Of a DNA stretch of 64,000 nucleotides, positions 1 to 8,835 are shown one piece after another; the stretch's first letter is position 1, and every line of letters starts with the position of its first letter. A program made the position numbers and the translations under genes. Source of the stretch: Agrobacterium tumefaciens (GTDB lineage: Bacteria > Pseudomonadota > Alphaproteobacteria > Rhizobiales > Rhizobiaceae); assembly GCF_013337285.1 (NCBI RefSeq), contig NZ_SUPW01000005.1:1-64000 (forward strand), read 5' to 3'. The notes below the pieces were generated by a model. That model was given only the letters and a program-made list of their open reading frames with translations. It was not told where the DNA came from and made no database searches.

Positions 1-155
1 GAGGACTTTAACAGAAATGCACATGAGGCTCCTGAAAAAGCCTCCTTTCTGTGGCGACTGGCCCTGTTCCGGGAAACATGCAATAGGAACGGGCAAGAGT
101 TTCAGAAAGACCGGGGCGTTCAACGCCCCATATAAGCCCAAGAATTGGAGAGCCC

Positions 156-1106
156 GTGCGCATTCTCGATGAAGCCGTCATTCCCGAGCTGCCGAATTAT
201 TACCGTGGCAAGGTGCGGGAGAACTACGATCTGCCTGATGGCAACCGCATCATCATATCCACCGATCGCCTGAGCGCCTTTGACCGAATTCTTACATGCA
301 TTCCTTATAAGGGGCAGGTATTGACCCAGACGGCGCGCTACTGGTTCGAGCTGACGAAGGATATTTGTCCTAACCACGTGGTAAGTTATCCCGATCCGAA
401 TGTCGTCATCGGCAAGAGGCTGGACATACTGCCGGTAGAAGTGGTGGTTCGCGGTTATCTGGCCGGCACCACCGGCACATCGATCCTGACCCTTTACAAG
501 AAGGGTGAGCGGCAGATGTACGGCATGAGCCTGCCGGACGGGATGAAGGACAATCAGATTTTACCCGAGCCGGTGATCACGCCGACAAGCAAGGCCTTCG
601 ATGGCGGCCATGACGAGCCGCTGACACCCGCAGAGATCGTCGAGAAGAAACTTCTGACACAGGAGCAATGGGACACGCTCTCTCATTATGCGCTGGCGCT
701 GTTCAAGCGCGGGCAGGAGATTGCCGCAAAGCAGGGCCTCATCCTCGTCGACACGAAATATGAATTCGGGACCGATGAAAACGGCACGATCATTCTGGCC
801 GACGAAATCCACACGCCGGATAGCAGCCGCTACTGGATGGCTGACAGCTATGAGGAAAGCTTCCGCAATGGCACACGGCCGGCGAGCTTCGACAAGGATT
901 TCGTCAGAGCCTGGGTTGCCGAACGTTGCGATCCCTATAAGGACGAGGTGCCCGAGATCCCGCAGGACCTCGTCTTGCAGACCTCGAAGGTCTATATTGA
1001 TGCTTATGAACGCATCACCGGACAGAGTTTCGTTCCCGACGATAGCGGTGAGACGCCGCTTGCAAGAATACGCCGAAATCTGGAGCGGTTTTTCCCCGGA
1101 GTCTGA
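156..1106 (+). CDS. purC: Phosphoribosylaminoimidazole-succinocarboxamide synthase (SAICAR synthetase), long form
   Basis: This enzyme ligates aspartate to CAIR with ATP in de novo purine synthesis, in the cytosol. The protein is 316 aa. The N-terminus carries the family's [10 protein letters not shown] motif (about residues 16-25) and [18 protein letters not shown] (about 98-107) and the [14 protein letters not shown] region follow, and VDTKYEFG marks the C-terminal half. The length is close to the roughly 300-residue yeast ADE1 type rather than the roughly 250-residue bacterial form, so it may be a second purC in this genome. The GTG start at 156 is chosen for the GGAG at about 147-150. ameR starts 2 bases after the stop, so the two are probably co-transcribed. 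Family assignment is secure; paralogue status is inference. Confidence 0.95.
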   Translation: MRILDEAVIPELPNYYRGKVRENYDLPDGNRIIISTDRLSAFDRILTCIPYKGQVLTQTARYWFELTKDICPNHVVSYPDPNVVIGKRLDILPVEVVVRGYLAGTTGTSILTLYKKGERQMYGMSLPDGMKDNQILPEPVITPTSKAFDGGHDEPLTPAEIVEKKLLTQEQWDTLSHYALALFKRGQEIAAKQGLILVDTKYEFGTDENGTIILADEIHTPDSSRYWMADSYEESFRNGTRPASFDKDFVRAWVAERCDPYKDEVPEIPQDLVLQTSKVYIDAYERITGQSFVPDDSGETPLARIRRNLERFFPGV

Positions 1107-1108
1107 CC

Positions 1109-1768
1109 TTGAGCAAAACGATCGAACAGGCGCGAAAGGGTGACAGGAAGAACGACCGTCCTGTCAAACGCCGGCCTCGCCGTTCCGCCGAAGAAACACG
1201 GCGGGACATTCTCGCCAAAGCCGAAGAGCTTTTTCGCGAGCGTGGCTTCAATGCAGTGGCGATAGCCGATATCGCCGCAGCACTCAGCATGTCACCCGCC
1301 AATGTCTTCAAGAATTTCAGTTCGAAGAACGCACTCGTCGACGCCATAGCCTTCGAACAGATCGGGATCTTCGAAAGAGAGATCCGCCCGCTCGACGATG
1401 GTCACCCACCACTTGCCAGACTGCGCCACCTCGCCCGTACCCTGATGGAACAGCACCATCAGGACCTCAACGACAATCCCTATATATTCGAAATGATCCT
1501 GATGACGGCCAAGCAGGACATGAAGTGCGGCGACTATTATAAATCCGTCATCGCAAATCTGTTAGCCGACATTATCAGCGACGGCATCAACGCGAAGGTC
1601 TATGCGCCGGCGGACATTCCACCTCTGGCGGAAACCGTGCTCCACGCGCTGACAAGCGTTATCCATCCCGTCCTCGTTGCCCGGGAAGATATCGGCAATT
1701 TGGCAACACGTTGTGATCAACTCGTCGATTTAATCGATGCCGGATTGCGCAATCCACTTGCTAAGTGA
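1109..1768 (+). CDS. ameR: TetR-family repressor AmeR of the AmeABC efflux pump
   Basis: This is a 219-aa one-component repressor. The N-terminal TetR helix-turn-helix lies at about residues 30-75 (ETRRDILAKAEELF, then IADIAAAL and NVFKNFSSK); the C-terminal half is the ligand-binding and dimerisation domain. The sequence agrees with the A. tumefaciens C58 AmeR I remember over long stretches, including the TAKQDMKCGDYYKSVIA block and the LIDAGLRNPLAK end, but differs at many positions, which points to a non-C58 Agrobacterium. It starts with TTG immediately after purC and lies directly upstream of ameABC, its expected target. The effector is not visible from sequence. Confidence 0.93.
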   Translation: MSKTIEQARKGDRKNDRPVKRRPRRSAEETRRDILAKAEELFRERGFNAVAIADIAAALSMSPANVFKNFSSKNALVDAIAFEQIGIFEREIRPLDDGHPPLARLRHLARTLMEQHHQDLNDNPYIFEMILMTAKQDMKCGDYYKSVIANLLADIISDGINAKVYAPADIPPLAETVLHALTSVIHPVLVAREDIGNLATRCDQLVDLIDAGLRNPLAK

Positions 1769-1969
1769 CGATTCCCTATTTACGTCACCTTCTCGCAATT
1801 GCTTGCGAAGCGCCTGAGCCTGCGCTTCTATGCGCGTGGCGGTCCGGAATGAATGTAATGACGAAGGCCCCATAAGGCCTTTCCCTGTCATACCTATTCT
1901 TTCCGGGCGCGCATCCGCCGAGCGACATTGCGCTTGTAGTTGAATGCGACTGATACGCAGGGAAGAACA
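1769..1969 (+). promoter_or_regulatory. ameR-ameA intergenic region: expected ameABC promoter and AmeR operator
   Basis: This 201-bp gap separates ameR from ameA on the same strand. It holds two inverted repeats: GAAGCGC at 1807-1813 with GCGCTTC at 1822-1828, and AAGGCC at 1864-1869 with GGCCTT at 1876-1881 followed by a short pyrimidine tract. Either could end the purC-ameR transcript, though neither has a good run of T. The ameABC promoter and AmeR operator must lie here if AmeR acts locally, but I cannot pick the operator with confidence. Confidence 0.4.
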
Positions 1970-3172
1970 ATGAGCCGACGTATTTTACCCCTATTTGCTT
2001 CTTTGTGTGTAACAGCGCTCCTGGCGGGATGCAGCGATGGCGGCGAGAGCAGCCAGACCGCCGGTCAGGGTGCCGAGCGTCCGCCGTCTCCGGTCAGCAT
2101 CATCCTGATGAAGAGCAGCGAATATCCTCTGACAACAGTGCTTCCCGGTCGCGCCAGCGCATTCCAGACCGCCGAGATCCGTCCGCGCGTTACCGGCATC
2201 ATCCGCGAAATTCCCTTCAAGGAAGGCAGCGAGGTCAAGCAGGGCGACGTTCTCTACCAGATCGAAGACAACACCTATCTGGCGGAAGTGGCGCAGGCCA
2301 AGGCAAGCGTGGCGAAGGCCGAAGCCAGCGTTCCAAGCGCCGAGGCGAACCTTGCCCGTTACGAACGGCTGGTCAACAGCGGCGCAACCCAGATCGAATA
2401 TGAAAACGCCAAGGTGACGCTGCTGCAGGCACAGGCCGACGTGGCCCAGACCAAGGCGGCGCTGGAAACGGCTGAAATCAATCTCGACCTCACCAAGGTC
2501 CGCGCACCTTTCGACGGCATCACCAGCGCCACCGCTTTCAGCATCGGCAACGTGGTGACGGCAAACCAGACGACGGCTTTGACGACGCTGCGTCGCATCG
2601 ATCCGATCTATATCGATCTGATGGAATCCAGCATCAATCTTCTGCGTCTGAAAAATGCGATTTCGTCGGGCCAGCTCGGCGGCGACACCAAGGAAACCGG
2701 CATTCATCTGACGCTGGAAGACGGCACCGAATACAAGCATGACGGCAAGATCGACATGTCGGACATGGCGGTGAGCGAAACAACCGGCACGTTCTCCATC
2801 CGCGCCCTCTTCGAAAATCCGGACGATCTTCTGCTTCCCGGCACCTATGTTCGCGCCACGCTGACCATCGGCAAGGAGAAGGGCTTCCGCATTCCGCAGC
2901 GCGCGGCAAGCCGGAACGCCAATGGCGAACTGACCGCAAAGTTCGTCTCGGCGGAAAACAAGGTGGAAACCCGCACCTTCCCGTCCAGCCAGCAATCCAA
3001 CAACGCCTGGCTGGTGATGGAAAACGTCAAGGATGGCGACAAGCTCATCGTGGACGGCTTCCAGTGGATTGCCGACGGCGCGACAGTGGCGCCGGTGGAA
3101 GTAACCATCGACGATCGCGGTATCGTTGTTCTGCCGCAGCAAGCTCCGCCTGCCGCCGCCCCCTCGAAATAA
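1970..3172 (+). CDS. ameA: RND efflux periplasmic adaptor lipoprotein AmeA
   Basis: This is the membrane-fusion protein that bridges the AmeB pump and the AmeC outer-membrane channel in the periplasm. It is about 400 aa from the ATG at 1970, which has a GGGAAG ribosome site; an in-frame TTG at 1940 lacks one. The signal peptide ends in the lipobox LAGC (Cys about residue 20), so it is a lipid-anchored adaptor like AcrA. A barrel-sandwich/lipoyl half (PGRASAFQTAEIRPRVTG) is followed by a long Ala/Glu-rich coiled-coil hairpin at about 95-160, the second lipoyl half (LDLTKVRAPFDG), and a beta-barrel domain. ameB follows after 53 bp. Confidence 0.95.
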   Translation: MSRRILPLFASLCVTALLAGCSDGGESSQTAGQGAERPPSPVSIILMKSSEYPLTTVLPGRASAFQTAEIRPRVTGIIREIPFKEGSEVKQGDVLYQIEDNTYLAEVAQAKASVAKAEASVPSAEANLARYERLVNSGATQIEYENAKVTLLQAQADVAQTKAALETAEINLDLTKVRAPFDGITSATAFSIGNVVTANQTTALTTLRRIDPIYIDLMESSINLLRLKNAISSGQLGGDTKETGIHLTLEDGTEYKHDGKIDMSDMAVSETTGTFSIRALFENPDDLLLPGTYVRATLTIGKEKGFRIPQRAASRNANGELTAKFVSAENKVETRTFPSSQQSNNAWLVMENVKDGDKLIVDGFQWIADGATVAPVEVTIDDRGIVVLPQQAPPAAAPSK

Positions 3173-3225
3173 GCATGAGCACGAAACCCTTGGTCGAAGC
3201 TCGTAAAAGGTAAGGCAGGACTGCC

Positions 3226-6200
3226 ATGGCCCATTTCTTCATCCGGCGCCCCGTTTTTGCATGGGTTATCGCCATCGTCATCATGCTGGGCGGCGCGTTG
3301 GCAATCGCGACGCTCTCCATCTCGCAATATCCCGATATTGCACCGACGACGGTGCGCGTCAGCGCGACCTATAACGGCGCCAGCGCCGAAACAGTCGAAA
3401 AATCGGTGACGACGATCATTGAGGACGGCATGACCGGCCTCGATGACCTCACCTATATGACGTCGTCTTCCTCCACCGGCAGCGCCGAAGTGACCCTGAC
3501 CTTCGGCAACAGCATCATGCCTGACATCGCGCAGGTTCAGGTGCAGAACAAGCTGCAGCTCGTCCAGTCACAATTGCCCGATACCGTGCAGCAGCAGGGT
3601 ATCCAGGTCAGCCGCTCCACCTCGAGCATTCTGATGGTGGGGGCGCTGATCTCCACCGACGGCAAGCGCAATTCCGCCGATCTCGGCGACGTGTTCTCCT
3701 CACGCGTCGAAGACCAGATCAAGCGTCTGGAAGGTGTGGGCAGCATCAACGTCTTCGGCTCCGAATATGCGATGCGCATCTGGCTGGATCCGTTCAAGCT
3801 CAACAAATATCAGCTGACCACCGCTGACGTCACCGGCGCCATCCAAAGCCAGAACACCCAGGTTTCGGTCGGTTCGCTCGGTGCGGTTCCTGCCGTCAAA
3901 GGCCAGCAGCTCAACGTGACAGTGACGGCGCAGAGCCAGCTGACCACGGTCGCCGATTTCGAATCGGTGATCCTGAAAGTCGAAAAAGATGGCTCGACCG
4001 TCCGCCTCAGCGACGTGGCCCGCATCGAAATCGGCCAGGAAACCTATGGTGGAGATTCTCGCTCCAACGGCCGGCCTTCTGCCGGTTTCGCAGTCAACCT
4101 TGCCACCGGTGCGAACGCGCTCGACACGGCGGCGCGCGTAAAATCGGCGCTTTCCGCCGTCGAGGGTTCGCTGCCCGAGGGCGTCTCGATCGAGTATCCC
4201 TACGACACGACACCCTTCGTGAAGCTGTCGATCGAGAAGGTGGTGCATACGCTGATCGAGGCGATCATCCTCGTTTTCGTCGTGCTTCTGGTGTTCTTGC
4301 AAAACCTCAGAGCCACCTTCATTCCCATGATCGCGGTGCCCGTCGTGCTTCTCGGCACCTTCGGTGTGCTTGCGCTGACAGGATATTCCATCAACACCCT
4401 CACCATGTTCGCCATGGTTCTCGCCATCGGACTTCTCGTCGATGACGCCATCGTCGTTGTCGAAAACGTCGAGCGCATCATGTCGGAAGAAGGCCTGTCG
4501 CCGGTCGAGGCGACCGAAAAATCGATGGGTGAGATCACCGGTGCAATCATCGGCATTGCGCTCGTCCTGACCGCCGTGTTCATTCCGATGGCTTTCTTCG
4601 GCGGATCGACGGGCATCATCTATCGTCAGTTCTCGATCACCATCGTTTCGGCCATGCTGCTTTCGGCTGTGGTCGCCATCGTTCTGACACCGGCGCTTTG
4701 CGCAACCATGCTGAAGCCCATCGACCACAATAAAAAGAAGCGTGGACCGGGTGCGTGGTTCAACCGTGGCTTCGGCAAGACGACGGACGGCTATGTCTCT
4801 TCCATTGGCTACCTGCTGAAACGCCCCCTGCGTGTCATGATTCTCTTTGCGATCGTCATAGGCGGCTGCGCCTGGTTCTTCAGCAAGCTACCAAGCTCCT
4901 TCCTGCCGCAGGAAGACCAGGGCGTGCTTCTGACGATCATCCAGACACCGACCGGTTCGAACATCGAACGCACCAACGAGGTTGTGAAGCAGGTTGAAAA
5001 CTACTTCCGCGAAAAAGAAGCCAACAATGTCGAATCTGTTTTCGGTGTGCTTGGCTTCAGCTTCAGCGGTTCAGGCCAGAACAACGCCATCGTCTTCACC
5101 AAGCTCAAGGATTTTGCCGAAAGAACGGCACCCGACCAGCACGCCGCCGCCATCGTGCAGCGCGCTATGGGCACCTTCTTCGGTTTCCGCGATGCGCAGG
5201 TCTTCCCGCTTTTGCCGCCGGCAATTCAGGGCATGGGTACATCGAGCGGTTTCTCGATGTATCTGGTGGATAGCGGCCGCAACGGCACCGACGCATTGAC
5301 TGCCTCATCCAAGGAGCTGATCGCGCTTGCCACGGGCAATCCGAAGATCAGCTCGCTTCGAAGCGACAGCCAGGACAATGAAACGCAGATGAAGATCATT
5401 CTCGATCAGGAAAAGATGGGGGCCATGGGCGTCGATCTTGCCTCCGTGAATCTCATGCTGACGACGATCTTTGCCGGCAGGGATGTCAATGACTTCACGC
5501 TTAACGGCGAACTCAAGCCCGTCTATGTCCAGAGCGACGCGCCCTACCGCATGCAGCCGGACGACCTCAAGTTCTGGTATGCCCGCAACACCAACGGCGA
5601 AATGGTGCCCTTCTCCTCCTTCAGCGAGGTGAAGTGGATCAACGCCCCGCCGTCTCTCGCCCGTTACAACGGAACAGGCGCAATCTCGCTTGAAGGTACA
5701 GCCGGGACAGGCGTCGCCTCCGGTGAGGCCATGGACGAGATGGAGCGCCTGACGGCAAGCCTGCCGGGCGGTTACACCGTGGCGTGGCAGGGCATTTCCT
5801 ACCAGGAACGTCTGTCCGGTTCACAGGCGCCCATGCTTTATGCGCTGTCGGTGCTCATCGTGTTCCTTTGCCTCGCCGCGCTTTATGAAAGCTGGTCGAT
5901 CCCCTTCTCGGTCATTCTGGCCGTCCCGGTGGGTGTCCTTGGCGCTTTGACTGCGGCCCACTTCTTCGGTCAGACAAACGACGTCTACTTCAAGGTGGGC
6001 CTGCTGACGACCATCGGCCTTGCGGCGAAAAACGCGATCCTGATCGTCGAATTCGCCAAGGAGAGGCAGGAGCATGGATTAAGTCTGGTGGAAGCTGCGC
6101 TGGAAGCTGCGAAGCTGCGCCTGCGTCCGATCATCATGACGTCGCTTGCCTTTATCCTCGGAGTCGTGCCTCTCGCGATTGCAACTGGAGCGGGTTCTGC

Positions 6201-6315
6201 CGCGCAAAATGCAATCGGTATCGGGGTGCTGGGTGGTATGCTTTCTGCAACACTGCTCGGAATTTTCTTCGTTCCGTCCTTTTTCGTCATCATTCGTCGC
6301 CTTTCAAGGCGTTAA
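3226..6315 (+). CDS. ameB: RND multidrug efflux transporter AmeB (HAE1 family)
   Basis: This is the inner-membrane, proton-driven drug exporter of the tripartite AmeABC pump. The protein is 1029 aa, the usual size for AcrB/MexB-type transporters. It opens with AHFFIRRPVFAWVIAI (TM1). The two large periplasmic loops follow TM1 and TM7, and TM4 carries the proton-relay motif GLLVDDAIVVVENVER at about residues 403-418, with both acidic residues intact. The C-terminal repeat has GLAAKNAILIVEFAKE, with the conserved TM10 lysine. A ribosome site (AAGGCAGGA) precedes the ATG. It lies between ameA and ameC, though the gap to ameC is 150 bp and unusually structured. Confidence 0.96.
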   Translation: MAHFFIRRPVFAWVIAIVIMLGGALAIATLSISQYPDIAPTTVRVSATYNGASAETVEKSVTTIIEDGMTGLDDLTYMTSSSSTGSAEVTLTFGNSIMPDIAQVQVQNKLQLVQSQLPDTVQQQGIQVSRSTSSILMVGALISTDGKRNSADLGDVFSSRVEDQIKRLEGVGSINVFGSEYAMRIWLDPFKLNKYQLTTADVTGAIQSQNTQVSVGSLGAVPAVKGQQLNVTVTAQSQLTTVADFESVILKVEKDGSTVRLSDVARIEIGQETYGGDSRSNGRPSAGFAVNLATGANALDTAARVKSALSAVEGSLPEGVSIEYPYDTTPFVKLSIEKVVHTLIEAIILVFVVLLVFLQNLRATFIPMIAVPVVLLGTFGVLALTGYSINTLTMFAMVLAIGLLVDDAIVVVENVERIMSEEGLSPVEATEKSMGEITGAIIGIALVLTAVFIPMAFFGGSTGIIYRQFSITIVSAMLLSAVVAIVLTPALCATMLKPIDHNKKKRGPGAWFNRGFGKTTDGYVSSIGYLLKRPLRVMILFAIVIGGCAWFFSKLPSSFLPQEDQGVLLTIIQTPTGSNIERTNEVVKQVENYFREKEANNVESVFGVLGFSFSGSGQNNAIVFTKLKDFAERTAPDQHAAAIVQRAMGTFFGFRDAQVFPLLPPAIQGMGTSSGFSMYLVDSGRNGTDALTASSKELIALATGNPKISSLRSDSQDNETQMKIILDQEKMGAMGVDLASVNLMLTTIFAGRDVNDFTLNGELKPVYVQSDAPYRMQPDDLKFWYARNTNGEMVPFSSFSEVKWINAPPSLARYNGTGAISLEGTAGTGVASGEAMDEMERLTASLPGGYTVAWQGISYQERLSGSQAPMLYALSVLIVFLCLAALYESWSIPFSVILAVPVGVLGALTAAHFFGQTNDVYFKVGLLTTIGLAAKNAILIVEFAKERQEHGLSLVEAALEAAKLRLRPIIMTSLAFILGVVPLAIATGAGSAAQNAIGIGVLGGMLSATLLGIFFVPSFFVIIRRLSRR

Positions 6316-6323
6316 CAAAACAA

Positions 6324-6416
6324 AAATGGGCTGTGCCAACCGTTAATACGCTGCTAGAAATGTTGCCGATTTGGCTAATGCACGTTTCTACGGCATATCG
6401 ACCGCGCAGCCCATTT
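6324..6416 (+). other. Nested inverted repeats between ameB and ameC (structured intercistronic RNA candidate)
   Basis: The arms AAATGGGCTG (6324-6333) and CAGCCCATTT (6407-6416) are perfectly complementary, and three more pairs (UGC with GCG, one of them G-U) extend the stem to 13. Inside it, TAGAAATGT (6355-6363) pairs with ACGTTTCTA (6382-6390) through nine pairs with one G-U. A small GCC/GGC stem (6365-6367 with 6373-6375) caps the fold. The element fills most of the 150-bp gap. Possible roles are mRNA processing, differential expression of ameC, or a remnant of a small palindromic mobile repeat. The pairing is seen directly; the function is unknown. Confidence 0.55.
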
Positions 6417-6465
6417 GTCAGCAAGCCGCGCTCGGTAAGCCAACCTATAGAATTGGGAAAATTAT

Positions 6466-7908
6466 ATGCTGTCTATTCGCGCAACTCTTCCCCTGACAAT
6501 GCTGCTGCTTTCAGGCTGCGTCGTCGGACCCGACCACAAGACCCCGGAAATCCAATTGCCGGGAAAGTTCGCGGAAGCTGGGAAAACCGGTAATGGCGAT
6601 ATAAGCACCGTTGCATGGTGGACGGCCTTTAACGACAGCCGCCTGAACGGTTATGTTTCAACTGGCCTGGCGCAGAACCTGACCGTGATGCAGGCGATAG
6701 AGCGCATCAATCAGGCGGAAGCCCAGGTGATCGCGGCCGGTGCTGACGGTCTGCCGGGCCTGACGGCCAACGGCAGCCACACGACCAGTGAGACCAAGGG
6801 AAGCTACCGTGACGTTCCCGTCACCAACGTGTCTTCGGGCAGCCTCAGCGTTTCCTGGTTCCTCGACCTTTTCGGTCGCTATCGCCGGGCAACGGAAAGC
6901 GCCAATGCATCGCTTGATGCCGCTTACTCTACCGTCGACGTTCAGCGCCTGACGCTGATTTCATCCGTCGCCGCAGCCTATATCGACGTGCGTTATTATC
7001 AGGAGCGTCTGGCGATTGCCCGCCAGAACCTGGGTTCCCGCCGCGAAACGCTTGACCTGACCAAGTTGCAGCTTGAAGCCGGTGCAGCGTCGCGCCTCGA
7101 TGTCGTCCAGTCCGAAGGTCTGGTCAATTCCACGCTGTCGCAGATACCAGGCCTCGAAACCAGCTTCCGCAAGGCCGCACATCGCATCGCGACCCTGCTC
7201 GGCATGCCGGCCTCGTCGCTCATTGCTGAACTGCAAAAGGGCGCTCGCCAGCCTGTTGCGCGTGCAGTTCCCCGCACCGGTATTCCGGCCGACCTGATCC
7301 GCAACCGTCCGGACATTCGCGTCGCTGAACGCAATCTGGCCGCTGCGGTCGCCTCGATCGGCGTCGCTGAAGCTCAGCTTTATCCGAGCATCGAACTCGG
7401 TGGCGCGATCACCCCGAGCTACAATTTCCTGAGCGGCGGTGGCAGGGGAACGGCCAATAGCTGGTCGTTTGGCCCAAGCCTCGTTCTGCCGATCCTTGAT
7501 GGCGGCAAACTCCGCGCCAATGTCGACCTGACCAACTCGCAGGCGCGCGAGCAATATCTCGTCTGGAAATCGACCGTTCTTAACGCAGTGGAAGAAGTCG
7601 AGAACGCTCTGGCCGCCGTCAATCGCGACCAGCGTACCGTAGACGCGCTGAGAAAGACCGTCGCCTCCTACCAGGAAGCGCTGCAGCTCTCCACCGCCAG
7701 CTACCGTGATGGTGCATCGTCTCTGCTCGACGTTCTGGATGCTCAGCGCTCGGTCTCGGATGCGCAGGCAAACCTTGCCACGGCGATCCAAACGACCGCA
7801 CAGGACTATGTGTCACTGAACGTGGCGCTCGGCGGCGGCTATGCCGTTGGCCAGCCTGCCCCGAAGAAGGTGCCCGGCCCCACCCGGACCGCGGCGAAGG
7901 CTATGTAA
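6466..7908 (+). CDS. ameC: Outer-membrane efflux channel lipoprotein AmeC (TolC/NodT family)
   Basis: This is the outer-membrane factor of the AmeABC pump. It is 480 aa with a signal peptide ending in the lipobox LLSGC (Cys about residue 18) and followed by VVGPDHKTPEI, the typical OprM/NodT opening. Two outer-membrane-efflux repeats follow, with alternating heptad-rich helices (about residues 60-240 and 270-450). The family motif RPDIRVAERNLAAA sits at the start of the second repeat, and SLLDVLDAQRSVSDAQ near the end. It is the last gene of the pump operon; an intrinsic terminator lies 14 bp after the stop. Confidence 0.95.
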   Translation: MLSIRATLPLTMLLLSGCVVGPDHKTPEIQLPGKFAEAGKTGNGDISTVAWWTAFNDSRLNGYVSTGLAQNLTVMQAIERINQAEAQVIAAGADGLPGLTANGSHTTSETKGSYRDVPVTNVSSGSLSVSWFLDLFGRYRRATESANASLDAAYSTVDVQRLTLISSVAAAYIDVRYYQERLAIARQNLGSRRETLDLTKLQLEAGAASRLDVVQSEGLVNSTLSQIPGLETSFRKAAHRIATLLGMPASSLIAELQKGARQPVARAVPRTGIPADLIRNRPDIRVAERNLAAAVASIGVAEAQLYPSIELGGAITPSYNFLSGGGRGTANSWSFGPSLVLPILDGGKLRANVDLTNSQAREQYLVWKSTVLNAVEEVENALAAVNRDQRTVDALRKTVASYQEALQLSTASYRDGASSLLDVLDAQRSVSDAQANLATAIQTTAQDYVSLNVALGGGYAVGQPAPKKVPGPTRTAAKAM

Positions 7909-7921
7909 GACACGGCAAACC

Positions 7922-7954
7922 AAAAAAGCCCGCGTTTCGACGCGGGCTTTTTGT
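7922..7954 (+). terminator. Rho-independent terminator of ameABC
   Basis: AAGCCCGCG (about 7926-7934) and CGCGGGCTT (7941-7949) form a GC-rich stem with a 6-nt loop (tttcga), followed by a run of T. It sits directly after the ameC stop. Confidence 0.9.
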
Positions 7955-7966
7955 TATTCCAGACAC

Positions 7967-8000
7967 AAAAAAAGCACCGGGTAACCGGTGCTTTTTGTTT
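7967..8000 (-). terminator. Rho-independent terminator of efp (usable in both directions)
   Basis: GCACCGG (7974-7980) and CCGGTGC (7985-7991) form a perfect stem with a GTAA loop. It is flanked by A7 on the left and T5GT3 on the right, so it can terminate efp from the minus strand and act as a second stop for ameABC. Confidence 0.88.
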
Positions 8001-8015
8001 AACCCGCGATCAGGC

Positions 8016-8585
8016 TCAGCTCTTGGCACGCTCGACGTAGGAATTGTCTTCCGTCGCGATGACAACGCGAATACCGGCGTCGACATGCGGCGGAACCATG
8101 GTGCGGATGCCGTTGGAGAGGATTGCCGGCTTGTAGGAAGAAGAAGCCGTCTGGCCCTTCACGACCGGTTCCGTTTCCACGATTTCCAGCGTCACGTGGC
8201 GCGGCAGTTCAACAGACAGCGGATTGCCTTCGTGGATGGACAGAACGCAGGTCATGCCTTCCTGCAGATAGGCCTTCTGGTCGCCCATGGTGTCAACGTC
8301 GACAACCACCTGATCGTAGTTGGCCGGGTTCATGAAGTGGAAACCTTCGCCGTCTTCATAGAGGAACTGGAAGTTCAGGTCTTCGACGAAAGCCCGCTCG
8401 ACCTGTTCGGTGGTGCGCCAGCGCTCGGAGACCTTTACACCATCAACGATGCGGCGCATGTCCACCTGCGTGACCGGCGTGCCCTTGCCGGGATGAAAGT
8501 TCTGCGCGGTGAGAACAACGTAAAGCTTGCCGTCCACGTCGAGAACATTGCCCTTGCGGACGGATGAGGCGATAACCTTGACCAT
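8016..8585 (-). CDS. efp: Translation elongation factor P
   Basis: EF-P enters the ribosomal E site and rescues ribosomes stalled on polyproline. The protein is 189 aa from the ATG at 8585 ([13 protein letters not shown]), which has an AAGGAAG ribosome site; longer upstream in-frame starts are unlikely. It has the three usual domains: KOW-like N-terminal (1-65), central OB (66-125) and C-terminal OB. The loop HPGKGTP places a lysine exactly at position 34, the residue beta-lysylated in E. coli. The next two genes in the opposite direction encode the enzymes for that modification, so Lys34 modification by (R)-beta-lysine is a well-supported inference. Confidence 0.97.
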   Translation of the reverse strand: MVKVIASSVRKGNVLDVDGKLYVVLTAQNFHPGKGTPVTQVDMRRIVDGVKVSERWRTTEQVERAFVEDLNFQFLYEDGEGFHFMNPANYDQVVVDVDTMGDQKAYLQEGMTCVLSIHEGNPLSVELPRHVTLEIVETEPVVKGQTASSSYKPAILSNGIRTMVPPHVDAGIRVVIATEDNSYVERAKS

Positions 8586-8835
8586 ATGACTTCCTTGTAA
8601 CTCGATGAAATGCGTCGTAAAGGACTGCGCGGCAGCACCGGCCCCGTCAGACATTTTGTCTTTTTTCTGGGGCGCAACTACCTTAAATCCGCACGAATTG
8701 CCAGCCTTCTACAGCAATTCGCGGAAGAGTGCCTAGCGGTTTTCCGCCCGGAATTGCTTTAAATGACGCGATCAGGCGTTTTGCGGGGCGTTTAACCGCA
8801 ACAGGCGCCGCAGAGAAGACGGAAAAGAAGAGAAG

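Noticed and set aside
25..50. GAGGCT/AGCCTC hairpin with a short pyrimidine tail at the left edge, a possible terminator of a gene to the left
   Set aside because: The stem is only 6 bp, the T-run is weak, and the upstream gene is not in the window.
1807..1828. GAAGCGC/GCGCTTC stem as terminator of ameR
   Set aside because: No T-run follows; it could equally be part of the operator region, so it is only mentioned there.
1991..3142. Long open frame (383 codons) antisense to ameA
   Set aside because: No ribosome site, His/Arg/Gly-rich low-plausibility protein, and full overlap with a clear lipoprotein gene; a GC-driven shadow.
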